Source of the DNA: Cubamyces lactineus
Lineage: Eukaryota; Basidiomycota; Agaricomycetes; Polyporales; Polyporaceae
NCBI GenBank assembly: GCA_022376465.1
Contig: JACDTU010000013.1
Coordinates: forward strand, 864,501-928,500
DNA: 64,000 nt
Direction: 5' to 3'
Under the pieces are notes generated by a model. The model worked only from the letters and a program-made list of their open reading frames with translations. It was not told the origin of the DNA and did no database searches. The first letter of the stretch is position 1, and every line of letters begins with the position of its first letter. Shown piece after piece: positions 1 through 12,313 of the stretch. A program made the translations under genes and the position numbers.

Positions 1-54
1 TCACGTCGTATCCAAATGACAGCTCCTGTTGACTCGCAAGCCTCTTACATACAG

Positions 55-1099
55 AAAGAGTCACTGGTTTCATACCATTATGATCACTCGTGCGGAGTTG
101 GACCGTACGTTCACCAATGCAGCCATGAAGCAGCGGTAAGTGAATCCTCATATGCTCATGGCTGCACACTGGACACCTGGTCCAGGACGTACCGGTTTGC
201 CGTATTAGGAATGGCTCTCGCGAACCAATTTGAAGTGAAGGAGCCGCAAGACTACCTCAGAGGCCTCTCGAACGTGTTGGTAGAGTACGAGTTGCTGAAG
301 GAAGATAGCGATAGGCCAAAGATGGTGCGTGATGCGTGATTACCGCAAAATGCACGCGTTAAGACACCCTTGCAGCGATTATTCCGGACGAAGGGCTCCA
401 AGCGACCAGCAGGGGCCGACTACGCCCTCTCGTATACCGATCCGTCCGAGGCATACATGACCCTCCCACACGTTGTACGTTGACTCCCTACAGACCGCCA
501 CACCATAGCAACGCTCACACCGTGTCCAGCCGTTCCCTCTTGACTATCACCAGACTCTCCTCTCCCTCCTCGATGTCCTGTCCGAAGTCTACAACAAGAT
601 GTCTAAAATTCTTGGTCCCTCCCCATTCACCGGGGCAGGGCATAACATGATGGGCCCTCTCGGTCTGCTCTCTCCCCACCCCGGCGTGTCATACCTTTTC
701 TCTGGCATGGATACCGCGCAGACGAACGAAGGAGACAACAGCCTTTGGGGCATTGCAAACGCGACGATGATGGGTCCGGGCGGCACAAATGGCCCCAACT
801 CGATATACGGCGGAGGTCCGGGAAGCCCACCTCCGAGCTGGACGTCTACCCTGGGCGATACAGTACGTCAAATTGACAACAAGCTGAAGGTGCGTGCATC
901 ATGAGCTGGTCAGTGCTCCGGTGGCACAACTGTCTGATGCGCGATCCGCCACTCGTAGAAACTGATCGCCACGCTCCTGAAGGAGCTGGACGATTGTGCG
1001 CGGGCAGGCATCAAGGACGAGTTGGCATCACTCGATCCGCTGCTGCGACATGGTGCTGTGCCAGAGGAGGCGAGGGAGGGGATGTTTGAGTTTGATTGA
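55..1099 (+). CDS. Unrecognised conserved-looking protein, 3' part only
   Basis: The 5' end lies outside the window. The open frame begins after a probable acceptor (CAG ending at 54). Exons in one consistent frame are 55-135, 186-324, 364-474, 554-889 and 959-1099, joined by introns of 39-79 nt with GT...AG ends. The visible part is about 270 residues and ends EAREGMFEFD. It has a leucine-rich helical stretch (LLSLLDVLSEVYNKMSKILG), then a Gly/Pro/Asn-rich linker (GPGGTNGPNSIYGGGPGSPP), then a charged helical tail. I do not recognise the family. An internal ATG at 80 is possible, but the frame is open and protein-like upstream of it, so I treat the gene as truncated by the window edge. The exon structure is fairly secure; the function is unknown. 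Confidence 0.6.
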
Positions 1100-1831
1100 G
1101 CAGATTGAAGGGCTGTTCCTTCGATGCTCCCATTGCTCACGACTGCGCGCGGCGGTTCGTTCACCAGCGGTGATGAGATTGGATGGATTTTGGTAACTTT
1201 ATAGCTCTATCTAATGGTGTATTCTGCTGTAAACGTAGTTATTGTATGCTTGGCTGCCTAATTACAGGTGACCGAAGGATAATGACCCGGGATCGAAGAG
1301 GATGGAGGTGGCGCGAGTAGAATGGCACACACAAAGGGAAGGGCAGAATGGACGGAAGGGTGCCATGAGAGCCGCAGCAGGCGTCCTAGGGGAAGAAGAT
1401 GGCGTTGATACAGAAGTCAACGAAGAAGTTCATTGTTGCCCTCGGCGCCCGTTGTCAACCACATAAAGCGCCCGATGGCCCGCGCGTGTCGCAAGCCCGT
1501 AGTTTACACTTGTGCGGGCTCACCAACGTGCAGAAACACCAGAGAGGAGGCAGCGCAACGGTCTGCTCATCGTAAAGGATGCGCTAGGAGACGAAGGCGA
1601 CAGCGGAGGATACGTGGAGAACGACGAGAGGACTGCCAGGAACTTGCTGGAATGAGTCAAGATAAGGAGTGATCGCGAGGCGCAACACGATTATAAAGCA
1701 ATCAAGTTTTTGGGGCGGAGCTTGAATGGGGTCGTATATAAGAGCAAGGGTCACGTCGCGTTCATCCCTCTTTTCCCCGCATCTGCACTTTCCCACGGTC
1801 TGAAATTTCCTGGTCCTCGAGTACCTCCGCC
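1100..1831. other. Spacer upstream of the TBP gene
   Basis: This stretch holds the 3' flank of the left gene and the promoter of the TBP gene. The short open frames in it lack splice logic or recognisable motifs. A TTATAAAG sequence near 1691 and a TATATAAG at 1735 are the only signals I see. Confidence 0.5.
1735..1742 (+). promoter_or_regulatory. TATA box of the TBP gene
   Basis: TATATAAG lies about 97 nt upstream of the TBP start codon, followed by a pyrimidine-rich stretch typical of fungal transcription starts. The TBP gene therefore seems to carry a TATA element of its own. This is a sequence match only. Confidence 0.45.
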
Positions 1832-2955
1832 ATGTCTTTTGCACTTCCCTCTCGCCAGGTCACTTTTGGTCGCTCTGCCGTCCCTGCTCAGTCCCAGCAG
1901 TATCAGCAGAGCCAACCCCAGCCGTATGGGCAGTCGCAGCCCCAGCAGGCCAACGGCCTCGCGCTCCCCTACCCTTCCAACCCGTACCTCGCGGGCCCCT
2001 CCAGCTTGGCTCTGCCGGGACCGTCTGCTCCCTCCTACTCCTCTCAACCTCAGCCTGCACAATCGCAGCAACAACAGCAGCAGCAACAGCAGTCTCAGCA
2101 ACCGTCACAGTCCCAGTCGCAAACTGTCGTGGGCGGAAGCCAGCCCACTGCCGGCCCCTCCACTCCGCCCGCTACCATCCCCGCGACCCCTGCTCCCCTC
2201 ACTCTCGAGCAGCAGCATATCACTGCTGTGGAGGGCATCGTCCCCACCCTCCAGAACATCGTCGCGACCGTGAACTTGGACTGCCGGTTGGATCTGAAGA
2301 CCATTGCGTTGCACGCACGTAATGCGGAGTATAACCCTAAGGTTTGTAACTGCATTTTCTAATGTGTAGCGGTTGGGCTTCCCTCCGTTGCGCTTCTAGC
2401 GATTCGCCGCCGTCATCATGCGTATTCGCGACCCGAAGACAACGGCTCTCATCTTCGCTTCGGGCAAGATGGTCGTCACGGGCGCGAAGTCGGAAGATGA
2501 TTCACGGCTGGCGTCGCGGAAATATGCCCGTATCGTGCAGAAGCTTGGCTTCGACGCCAAGTTTTCCGAGTTCAAGATCCAGAACATCGTGGGCTCGTGC
2601 GACGTGAAGTTCCCCATTCGTTTGGAGGGTCTCGCGTACAGCCACGGACAGTTCAGCTCCTATGAGCCTGAGGTATGTCCTTCACATCGCGTCATCATTG
2701 TCTCTTACTTACTCTCTTCGTAGCTCTTCCCAGGCTTGATCTACCGTATGATCAAGCCGAAGGTCGTATTGCTCATCTTCGTTTCTGGGAAGATCGTGTT
2801 GACGGGTGCTAAGGTAATGCATACCACGGCACGGAGACGCGCATGGCAGGTACATAGTACTAACTATTACCCTCATCGACCGTCAGGTCCGAGAGGAGAT
2901 CTACACTGCGTTCAACACGATCTACACGGTGTTGTGCGAATTCCGCAAGCCGTAA
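1832..2955 (+). CDS. TBP: TATA-binding protein (TFIID subunit)
   Basis: This protein binds the TATA element and nucleates pol I, II and III preinitiation complexes. Exons 1832-2341, 2400-2672, 2724-2813 and 2887-2955 give 313 residues. The C-terminal ~180 residues are the two direct repeats of the saddle. Repeat 1 runs from [15 protein letters not shown], with the DNA-contacting block [20 protein letters not shown]. Repeat 2 runs from [20 protein letters not shown] to [12 protein letters not shown] and ends in [14 protein letters not shown]. The N-terminal ~130 residues are Gln/Pro/Ser-rich and include a pure Q run near residue 80. All introns lie in the conserved part and are phase 0. The match along the saddle is close to full, so identity is very secure. 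Confidence 0.98.
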
Positions 2956-3476
2956 TTCCCCTCTCCTGCCGCGTCGACATGCTCGTCGATCCCTTCGCGA
3001 TGCCCGGTTTCCGCCCACCGTCGGTGTATGTCGTTCGGTTATGCATGTTGCCCAAGGGTGCAACGGCTTGGGTGGGTGACGGTGGGCGATACAGCCGCGA
3101 TCATAGAAAATTAAGGACACCTGAACAGGCAGCCACTATGTGTATGACCCTCTCACGCTCGCTTACATGTCTTTACGATACAGCTCGATTACTCACGTAC
3201 ATACCAAACCCCAATATTAGCATCACTGTAGCAATGTGTACACATACATCAATGCATTTTCTCTTCGGTCGTCGGTTACCTTGTGTCAGGGATTCGAAGA
3301 CGGCCGTCTTGTGGTGTATTGAGATAGTACATCCATTTTCACCGTATCTCCTGTGTAGCTGCAGCTGTAACTGAAGCACGCTTGGCGATATCATGGCAAG
3401 CTATATAGATTTCTATGTCTACAACATGGAATTGATCTTCTTGCAAAGCGCCGCCCCAGGGTAAGTACGGTGAAGT
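2956..3476. other. Convergent 3' flanks of TBP and TrpRS
   Basis: The TBP gene (plus strand) and the tryptophanyl-tRNA synthetase gene (minus strand) end here tail to tail. I see no additional gene. A plus-strand open frame that runs through from the TBP region lacks domain signals and looks like read-through of noncoding sequence. Confidence 0.5.
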
Positions 3477-5083
3477 TTAGGCAGCTGGCTTCGCTGCGTC
3501 GCCGCTCTCGGTGGTAGCGGGAGCTTGAGCCACTTTGCTCTTGCCGAATGTGGGCTCGATCTTGCGGCTGCCATCCATGAACGCCTTGACCTCGTCCTCA
3601 GTGATCTTGGCTCGTCGCTAGAGAATGTAGTGTTAGAAAGACAGAGGAAAATGAGAGGGCTCGTCTACGTACGTCCTGGAAGTCCTTGACAAAGTCCTGG
3701 AGGACCTTAATGCACTTCGCCTTGAGCTCGCCCGTGAGCAGCCGCCCCGCGCGGTAGTCCTGCTCACTATTAGTTTCTCTGTGCGCAAAGACAGGTATGA
3801 AAGACTCACCTCGCCCATCTTCTTCCACTCCTCGTCGTCGTCGAGGAAGAAGCCGAGGTACTGGTACGCGACGTCGACGTCCGGGTTCCCGCCGAGCCGA
3901 CGGTGCTCCTCGACGGTCTCCTGGCCGCCCGAGAAGCCGTGCTTGTTGATCTTGTTCTTGATCTGCGCGGGCGTGTCGGTCATGTAGATGCTCGAGTTCA
4001 CGTCCGACGCGCTCATCTTCGTCTGCGGGCCCTGCAGCGCGGGGAAGAACTTGGCGTGCAGCAGCGCGGGCTTGGGGTACTTGAGCTTCACCGCGACGTC
4101 CCGCGTCAGCCGGAAGTACGGGTCCTGGTCGATCGCGCACGGGATGAGGCAGGGGATGTTGGAGACGGTGCCGAAGATCTGCGGGAAGGAGTTGGAGAAG
4201 GAGGGTGCGGCTTGGATGGAGGCGAAGTGGATCTTTCCGATGTTGTCTCTGTTGAGCGGGAGTGCGGGGGAAGTCAAGAGTCAGGGAACGTAGGCGCAGA
4301 AGAACGGAGGGAAGAGGAAACTCACGAGTCGTTGAACCCAAACGTCGCCTTAGCCTGGTTGATGGTGATCTGGCGGGAGATTTTGGAGACATTGCGGTAG
4401 AAAGGGCCGCCGACGAAGTCGTAATCGGAGAAGATGAACGTCTTCTCGAGCTTGAAGCCGACGGCGATGATGTCCCGCGCATTCCGCTTTGCGAACTCGT
4501 ACGTCTGCTCCGGCTTTAGCTCGTGCTTGAACAAGAACTTCTCATCGTCTGTCAATTGTACCACCAATGGTACGTCGAAGACGTCCTGCAGCCACCTCCG
4601 CGAGCACTCGGAAATTAGTCGCATGAAACGAGCACGGGCCTTCTGGGTTTGTGATATGACTCACTTCGTGAACACAAACGGTACCATGTGCCCCAGGTGC
4701 ATGCTATCGCTGCTCGGCCCTCGCCCAGTGTACAAGAAGAACGGCTTTCCTTGCTCATAGCGATCGAGGATCTTGTCAAGGTCGCGATGGGAGAAGAACA
4801 TGCCGCGGCGTAGAAAGACGTGCGGGCGGTGGCCCGTCAGTCGCTCGAACCGCTCGAGGAGCGCAGGGTCGATGCGCCTGGTGCCGAACTGGTCGATGAG
4901 CTTGTCGTAGTCGATCGCGAGCTGCTTTCCGTCCTCCGAGACGGAGCCCTGGACGTCCCAGGGCGTCACGATCTGCCCGTGTGCGTCGGTCTCCGCGGGC
5001 TTGACGGCGGGGGCATCTTCTTTCTTTTCTTGCTGCTGCTGTTCGGGGTGGGGAGGTACGCTTGAGGACGGCTCAGACGACAT
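3477..5083 (-). CDS. WRS1: Cytosolic tryptophanyl-tRNA synthetase
   Basis: This class Ic synthetase charges tRNA-Trp in the cytosol. Exons on the minus strand are 5083-4665, 4595-4326, 4248-3810, 3759-3673 and 3617-3477, giving 451 residues, the usual size for the eukaryotic enzyme. The HIGH-type signature appears as [12 protein letters not shown] near residue 130, and the KMSKS-type loop as [12 protein letters not shown]. Further matches include the [20 protein letters not shown] and [12 protein letters not shown] blocks. The N terminus is a short low-complexity Ser/Pro/Gln/Glu-rich extension with no targeting-peptide character, so I favour the cytosolic form. The start is the first ATG of the open frame. 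The symbol follows the family; the identity is secure. Confidence 0.96.
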
Positions 5084-5368
5084 GGCGGTACAGGGGAGAG
5101 ATGTGGAGGACGTTGACTCGGGCGAGAGCAGAATCCTCGGAGGCAGAGTGAGTGTGCATGATCAGACTTGTTCTTATCTCAGATCTTTGCTGCCACAGTC
5201 GACTTTTTAGATAGGCGCCGAACATACCCCGCGCACTCTACAAGGCTCAGTATGGGATCGGAATGTAATTAGATGTGATAGAATCAAGCAAGACGAGCAC
5301 TCGTGAATACACCAGCAGTCGTCTATCAAGGATCTTATTACGAGTACGAGCGAGATTATAAAAAGGCG

Positions 5369-7123
5369 CTAACACCTTGCGACCCCCCGAGAAACAAGCT
5401 CGTTTCCGGCCTTGATAAAGAAGTAATCGCCTGGGTACACAAGGAATTCATGAGTACGTTACTCGTCAACACCGAAAGGAAGACAAAGGGGACTACGAAC
5501 CGTAGACGATGCCCGTCAAGTTGTTGTGTTCTGGGTTGTTGACAGTGCCATTCGCAAGGAGACTCTGCCAGGCCGGTCGCCATGCAAGCTTCGTGTTCGC
5601 GTCCAGCATCTATGAGTCGGCCGTCGGGGAGGACTCGTCAGCACGGCGTTCAGGAGTGTAAGGTATAACGCGCACCTTGACGACCTCAGCGGTATAGTAA
5701 GCCGCACCCGTGGCGTTCAGGATGGAGAGTTCTTGGTCGGCAAGCAAGAGCAGACCGTTCGCGGCGATCATGGCGGCGGAAGAATCCGCGGGACGGGGTG
5801 GCACCAAAGGAGCGTTGAAGTCCCTACAACAGCACAACACCTCAGTGCCTGCGCTGCCACAATGTGGAGGTGACCTACCATGGGATAATGCCGTCCGAGG
5901 GAGTGTTCGTGATCCAGTACTTCGCCATCTTACGAGCGGTCTGGAGGTAGTCCAACTTGCGCGTATGCTTGTACACTAGCAAGCGATCAGGCTAAAGTCC
6001 GCAACAGCACGTGAAAGATATCCTCACTGTTTGCGAAGCCGTAAATGCCCCAAGCCTCGCCGCGGCTCCAAGTACTGGACGATGATGAGTTGACCTGTCA
6101 GCTCGAGTTCCCAGATCGCGACCTAATGCATACGTGCCTGTTATCAGCGTATCCTTGCGACGTCCGTTGACGGATTACGGCTCCAGTGGTCGAGTTGTAG
6201 TCGACGACATGGAACGAACCGCCTGTAATGGAAAACGCTTGCTCTGAGTAAATGCGCCCAGAGATACTGTTGAGGATGACGAACCATCTGCGCGAATGTG
6301 GTTCACCATGGTCTTATCCGCGTGAGAGATGGCAATGTCGCGCAGGGTGTGGTTTCCCGTCAATGCTTCCGACGCGAACAAGACCTACGACGGCACGAAT
6401 GAATACAGAACTGAAAGTCGGTGGACTACACTCGGCATTACCTCGAGGTTCATCATGTTGTCAATGATAACCTGGGGAGCTGAGTCAACGAAACTGTTCA
6501 CTCCCGATATTCAGATCGTTTAGGCCCACCTGGAAATCCGTTGGATCTGCCGTGTCCCAGCTACGGGTGCAGCCCACGATAGGGTTGAACCTACCAGCTA
6601 AGTGATTCGCGAATGCATTGACTGCTTGGATCGCGGTCTCGTTCTTGGGATTCCTGATGCAGACATCAATTTCATCTTCCCACACACGACAGAAGCAAAA
6701 ATAGCTCGCATACACTTTGAGCTCATCCATGAACGGATAGCTGAGGAAGCCAACGTCATGCCCGACGCCCGTGTGAGTCTCAGAGGGGATTTCGCCCGTG
6801 CTCCATGTGCGACCGAGTTCTAGCCACTGGGACCCGCTCACTGTCTGCGTGCCGCAGAGCTTTGTCCTCTCGTGCATCGCGTACAAGGTGGCAGGGAAGA
6901 ACCCAGCGGTCCATTGATCAGGAACGAACCAGATCCAGTTGCCTTCATCGCGGTCGGTGTACTGAGGGTACTGAGGCGGGTCGGGGAACGACTGGGCCGT
7001 CTTCAACACCTTCTCTCCAATCAAAGGAGAGAAGAGCTCCGCAGGAGGGGAGACCAGACCAGTCGCGGCCGACGAAACACCGCTAACGGAAAGGGCCAAA
7101 GCGACAAGACCAAAGGCGAGCAT
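5369..7123 (-). CDS. Glycoside hydrolase family 88, secreted unsaturated glucuronyl hydrolase type
   Basis: GH88 enzymes hydrate and cleave unsaturated uronic acids from oligosaccharides left by polysaccharide lyases. The protein starts with a signal peptide (MLAFGLVALALSVSGVSSA). The family's conserved acidic motifs are present: GHDVGFL and TDFQVIIDNMMNLE, which carry the two Asp residues used by characterised members. The ring motifs GCTRSWDTA, SRGEAWGIYGF and PRPADSSAA also match, and the C terminus is YGDYFFIKAGNELVSRG. I resolve about nine introns. Most are canonical: 6713-6654 begins GTATGC, and others follow FQ, NLE, ADG, AN, PW and VVK. One intron, 6137-6075, needs a GC donor to give the family sequence YADNSTWSRG. 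The C-terminal exon ends at a TAG at 5369. The natural substrate (pectin- or glycosaminoglycan-derived) cannot be told from sequence alone. Confidence 0.9.
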
Positions 7124-8194
7124 GGCGAAGGGACAGAGAACGCGAGGCAGAGGGTCACGATCAGAGCCTGAGGAACGAGGGTCGAGCAGAATGACTTATA
7201 TATGCGTGTCGGGCGCGTAGAACGACGAGGGAAGGGCCCCGCAGACCGGGACGCACGCTCCAGCATCAGCTCGTGACGACGACCTCGAGCTCGGGGTGAA
7301 ACAGTCGGCACGGGTCCGCCGCCGACGTCGGGTCGTTCTTTTTGAGTAGCGAGGCTGAGGGCATAGGGGGTAATTCGACCGTGCGGGGCGACTGGCTATA
7401 GCGCTTAGAATGTTTCGCGGTCCATTTCGACGATTCCATTTCAGCAACTTCACACTGTATGTTGGTTACCCGCATGCAGGGTACGGACCCAGGAGGATTC
7501 AAGGCGGCCGAATGTCCTCCCTTCTTACTCTGGCGGAGGTTATTGAGATGCCCCATGGAGAACAGTTCGGTAGAATTCCCTGTTGGCGCATGATGGAGTC
7601 ATGAGATGCGGTCCACATGTAGCAGCGTCAAACACAGTTGTCGGACAACCATGACCATAGATGTCGCAGGATGGGTAGACACGGCCGAGCCGTATGCGGC
7701 GGGATAGGCGAAGGCAGCGCACGCAGCTGTACGCAGTCATGTAGCGAGCTCGCGAGTAGAGGACAAACTACGCGCATGTCTATAAGCGCTGCTAGCATGG
7801 CCACTGTCAATGTGGCGCATCTGCTAATCTTATCTTGAGCCCCTACGAAGCGCCAACTCTGCCACAAGATGTTATACTGAAACTCAACCTGAACTTGCTC
7901 CTCCTACGCTGTTTCTCTGCATACCTGCAGGGGCTATACCAACGAATGAGTAGCAGTGCACAACGTGCACATCGACTATCATCTACACCCTTAGGTCGTT
8001 GAGAGGCAAGACCAGAAGATCCGCCAAAGAGTAAGCGACTCTCCGAGTGAGACCTGGGTGGCCGCCTACCGGTCATTCGGCCATAGATCTAGGATCCCTA
8101 TAGTGCTGTAGCTAGGCTTTGTGAGTACCATCAATTTGACATTCAAGTAAGCTTCTACTTACGATATGCCTGCTAGACAGACCTAATCAGGCGG
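7124..8194. other. Intergenic, GH88 to MED1
   Basis: This is the divergent upstream region of GH88 (minus strand) and the Mediator gene (plus strand), about 1.07 kb. Several open frames of 60-96 codons overlap on both strands, but none has a domain, consistent splice structure or codon pattern I can support. A TATATATG lies just upstream of the GH88 start (about 7197-7204). I call no gene here. Confidence 0.5.
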
Positions 8195-10638
8195 ATGTCT
8201 TCCCAGCCACCAGAGGCAAAGGCTACCTTGCCTTCTGCGACAGTCTTGAGTGCAATTCAGCAATTTGCAGCACAAGATGCTTTCACATCCGACTCGCTAC
8301 ATCCGTTCGCCTTAACACCGGATGACAACATTGCTACTCTGCGCAAGCTCCTCGATACTGCGAACCAGGCGGCTCTCTCACTAGGCGCTCATTTATCCTT
8401 GCCTCTGTCAAATCCCAAACTCTTGTCCCTCTACCGGCAGCAGACCAATATCTCGTATGCCGTGCAACAGGTGATGGTGATATTACTTTAAAGGGCAATG
8501 CGATAGTCCATACTAACACCCTCCCGCGATTAGGCAGACCAGAACGTACGCCATGTTGTGCAATCGCTACGCAAACGTGTAGGAATCACGTTCGGCGAGG
8601 ACATACCTCTCGACCGGACACAGCTGCCTGAGTGGTTCATGAAACGACTCCTCGACTGGGGCACTTCAGCAGGGATGGAAGCTTTCAACGATCCTGAACG
8701 CGACGGCCATTCGACCGTCGTCCTCGGCGGCAAAGTCCTTGTTGTCGACATCGACTTCTCTATCAATCGCGCGCACCCAGAGAGGCCTGTCATCGATGTC
8801 GCCACTTGCAAGACTGCGTACGCTATTCCGAACAGTACGGCAACATCGTCGACAGGCAACTCCATCTCGCTGGATGGCTTCTTGGCGGATGCCATTCGTG
8901 CATTCTTGAACGAAGTTCAGAAGGACGACGCGGAGCGAGATACAGTGGAAGCAGCGAGGTTGGGCCGCTCGCTCTCTGACCACTTTGCGTACCTCATGAA
9001 ATTGGACCATCTGGCGCTGAGCGAAGGCGATGGCGGCCTACGGTGGTTCAACTTCATCGACCGGATGTCGCTCGAAGTTGAAAAACTAGCCTGCAGCGAA
9101 GCAGATGCCATCGGAAGGTGCACTAAGGCATCTCATTCTCGGTGCGAATCGTCCACTGACGTATATCAGGCAGGAGTACGGGAGCGCTGTTCCTCTCGAC
9201 ATCTTCCTCATGCGATCGCATGCCCTACCACTCCCCTACTTGACGACGCCCTCTATATCCTTCTTGACATATCTGTCCCCACTTGCCTACCTGACGCTTC
9301 TCCGAACGGGATCGCCCCCAAAATTTACAACGAGCCATCTACCCAAACTCGATATCTCGTTCAACCATCTCCGCACTGCCCTCACTTCCCATCCGCGACC
9401 TCCAGGCGCGACCCTCGCTACGCTCTTCCTCTCGCCAACGGCGCCTCCAGCCTATCACGCAGACTCTATGTCTATGTCGGCGCTCGACACACGGCTGTCC
9501 TCGTCAGCCGTACCGAACGCAGCGGAAATGGAGCACGTGTTTCCTGCTGCACGAGAAGCGCAGGGTCCACAAGGACAGCAGTTCACTTGGATCCTCGACT
9601 TTACTGATGGTGGTAAGCACCCGGGAGTCGTGATGAGCAAGTCGCGCATGCACGACATCGAGGTCGTGGTAAACCCTTTCAGCGGCCTCGACCATATCGA
9701 GAGCGGGCAGATGTCCTATGGCACAGGAAGCTGGGTGGACTTGCTGGTTTGTCTCGTGCCCAGACCCTTTACAACTTGCGTTGACGTCTTCGATGATAGC
9801 TGAATCCACAAGCATTCGTGTCTCCAGAGCGATACACGGCAATCTATGTGAGTCAATAATGTACAAAGAGACAATCGTTCTCTCAAATGACAGCTCTGCC
9901 CCCTTAGACGTCACCGACATCCGCACACCCGCCGCTTCAGCTGCGTCTGACTACGCCAAACGAACCAGGATTTGTGCTCGAAGCTGTACCTGTGCGTACG
10001 CTGAAGGAGGTCTGGGGCATCTTGGAGGTATGCGGTCATGAACACAATGATAGAGGCCCCATTGACGTCTGGACGCGCCCAGATCGTCCGAGAGCAGTGC
10101 TGGCTCAACGAGACACTTCGCAGCTGCCAATGGGTGCCCGAAGGGCTCAACCCAGATCCCGCCACCGAGGAGCCCGACGACACGACCGTCACCGACGACG
10201 ACCTGCAAGCTGTCCTCAAAGGTGGGACACACCCTCCGCTTGCGAGCTTCCCGCAGCCTGACTCCTGACTCTTACTCGCACACTTTCGATGCAGGCACAG
10301 TCCAGCCCCGCAAGATCCCCGTGAACGTCAGCCTGCAGTCGCAGCCGCACGCCGACGCGCTCTTCGGCGGCGCGGACATGGACGCGTTCTCGCTCGGGGG
10401 CGCGACGTCCCAGCGCCGGCCGGTGATCGCGATGACCACGCCCGAGCGGCCGCCGATCTCGGGGCTTGTCGAGATCAGGGTGTCGTTCGACCCTGGCCGC
10501 CCGCGGGGCGTGGCGGTGGACGTCAATGGGGCGATGGGCGTGGACTTGCGCGTGGATGCGCTGGAGGAGGTGTGTCGACGCGGAGGGCTGTTTGGGCTGC
10601 CTGGGAGGGTGTGGAAGAAGGCGCATGAAATGCATTAG
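8195..10638 (+). CDS. MED1: Mediator complex subunit 1-like
   Basis: Mediator bridges activators and RNA polymerase II in the nucleus. Exons 8195-8470, 8534-9117, 9170-9746, 9800-9847, 9908-10027, 10083-10221 and 10295-10638 stay in frame throughout and encode 695 residues. The region from LLSLYRQQTNISYAVQQ through SLRKRVGITFGEDIPLDRTQ and VLGGKVLVVDIDFS matches what I know of the fungal Med1 family. The domain continues through FTWILDFTDGGKHPGVVMSK. The C-terminal third is more variable. There are no membrane segments or signal peptide. Identification rests on family resemblance of the N-terminal half. An unrelated fungal family is the alternative, though the long in-frame spliced product argues for a real gene. 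Confidence 0.75.
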
Positions 10639-10872
10639 GACTTGGCAGCTTCGTGGTATACTTGAGAGTCTGCCAGCGGCGACATGCTGACTTACGATGC
10701 GGTTTCTACAAGTCAATGGATGTTGGGCGTTGGCTACCGACCTTTCCACCGTTGTGACACAGTATGTCAAAGGGCACGGAGCTCTCTCGTACGAAACAGC
10801 AATGCAACCTTCGATCTCTGTTTTGTGTCTTGGGAACGAGGGAACGAACAACGTTCTTGAGGCTTCTTACAT

Positions 10873-12313
10873 TCAGTAACACTTCACTTTGCGTCCTTTC
10901 TTCTTTGAAGTCGGTACCAGTATCTCCCCACCCTCCGACATGCTCGAGATTGAGTCTTCTACTGGTGGCGGGATAGTCGACTGGACAGGCGTAAGGGAGG
11001 TTGCAATCGCAGAAGTAACGACTGGAGTCGCGGGAGGGGCGAGAGGAACGGCGGGAGGGGCGAGCGATTGACCCGGGCTTGATGCCGGCAGTAGCGACAG
11101 AGTTGCAGCTACACGAAGTCCAAGCAAAGAGCGAAGCAACGGGCCGGTGTACGGCGCTTGACCTATGAGAACGTCGTCAAGGGCACACAACAACGACACT
11201 TGAACCGCTTGCTTGTGATAATGCTGCATCAAATATGAAACGGCGTGCTCGCGAAGTTGGTCGTATCTGTGCGAATAGGTCAGCGTGTTATATATAGTTA
11301 CTGTCTTGAGGATGAAGTGCTCACCTAGAAAAGTAGCGCGAGAAAGCCTCCGTGACGATGTTCTCTGGTGTCAGTCGCTCGATGATAGCCTTATACGCGA
11401 CATCTTGCAAGCTCGTCATACCATACTACGACCATACCTGTCAGTTGACTAGGACTAGTATGGATACATCGTGTTATTGCTACTCACGGATTCTGCAAGA
11501 CGAAACATCGACTTCGGAGAGCACGGCGGTGCTCCTGAATCGCTGGAGGTGAAGAGCGCAAATTGCCTCGCCGACATGCCCTGAGACCGCAATGGCAAGA
11601 AGTTGACTTTCCCGGTGTACAGGTAGAATATGCATGCGCTCAAACTAGAACACCAAGCGCATAGATGAGTCACATCGATGCGTTGCATGTGTCAGAGTGG
11701 GCAGATAGAAGCGTGTGCGAACTTTGATGCGTACGTTCGGTATGCCACGCTAGGGATCTGGATGATGGACTGGCCCTTGCCAAACTCTCGGGTGGAATAT
11801 GTCTCCGAGGCTGCTATCGTGGAACCAGCGTCGCTGTCCTTTGACTTTCCTTTCGCGCTCACAATGGATGCAATTTGACTTGAAGTCGAGCTTGATGCGG
11901 ATGGACATTTCAATGGGTCTTCGGCCTCCTCGGTATCGTCGAGGTCGCTGTCGGACTCGTAGTCGTACTCGTCCTCGGAGGCGTATTGACGAATCACTAC
12001 ATCGTCCGCGGACTTGCTCTCAGCGAAGCCCGAAGATAACACTGCGAGCATATTTCAACGTCGATGATAGTTGTGATAGGCGGCTTATGTTGCACGTACG
12101 CGTCGAGAAATGTTCGGTGTCCTTCAGTATAGAGCCTACTGCGCGGAGGGAGAGAGGATGGCCTATCCGTATGGTGCCATCGGAGTACGTTGTTCGTCGC
12201 GCGAATGCATACAGGTGAACGTCCCGGAATTCTTGATCGAGTATAGACGCCTTCAAAGCTCGCTCGAGCGGAGTCAACGGGGTTGAACTTGCAGGAGCGT
12301 CCTGTGTAGACAT
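10873..12313 (-). CDS. BTB/POZ-like domain protein, copy A of a tandem pair
   Basis: The start is MSTQDAPASS at 12313. The N-terminal part has a BTB-like core: FRDVHLYAFARRT, then the HPLSLRAVGSIL strand-helix and FSTLLSSGFAES across an intron. An acidic insert follows (DEYDYESDSDLDD), then the second half of the fold (IFYLYTGKVNFLPLRSQ) and a BACK-like helical stretch (SPKSMFRLAES, LTPENIVTEAFSRYFSR). The last ~90 residues are Pro/Ala/Ser-rich and end in a basic KKKGRKVKC tail. I recognise this architecture as an expanded basidiomycete family of probable BTB proteins, which may act as adaptors; no substrate or ligase link is visible. Copy B lies immediately upstream on the same strand and shares every block. 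No frameshift was found. Confidence 0.75.

Noticed and set aside
1710..2273. 187-codon plus-strand frame overlapping the TBP start
   Set aside because: It is an alternative-frame shadow of the TBP Gln/Pro-rich exon.
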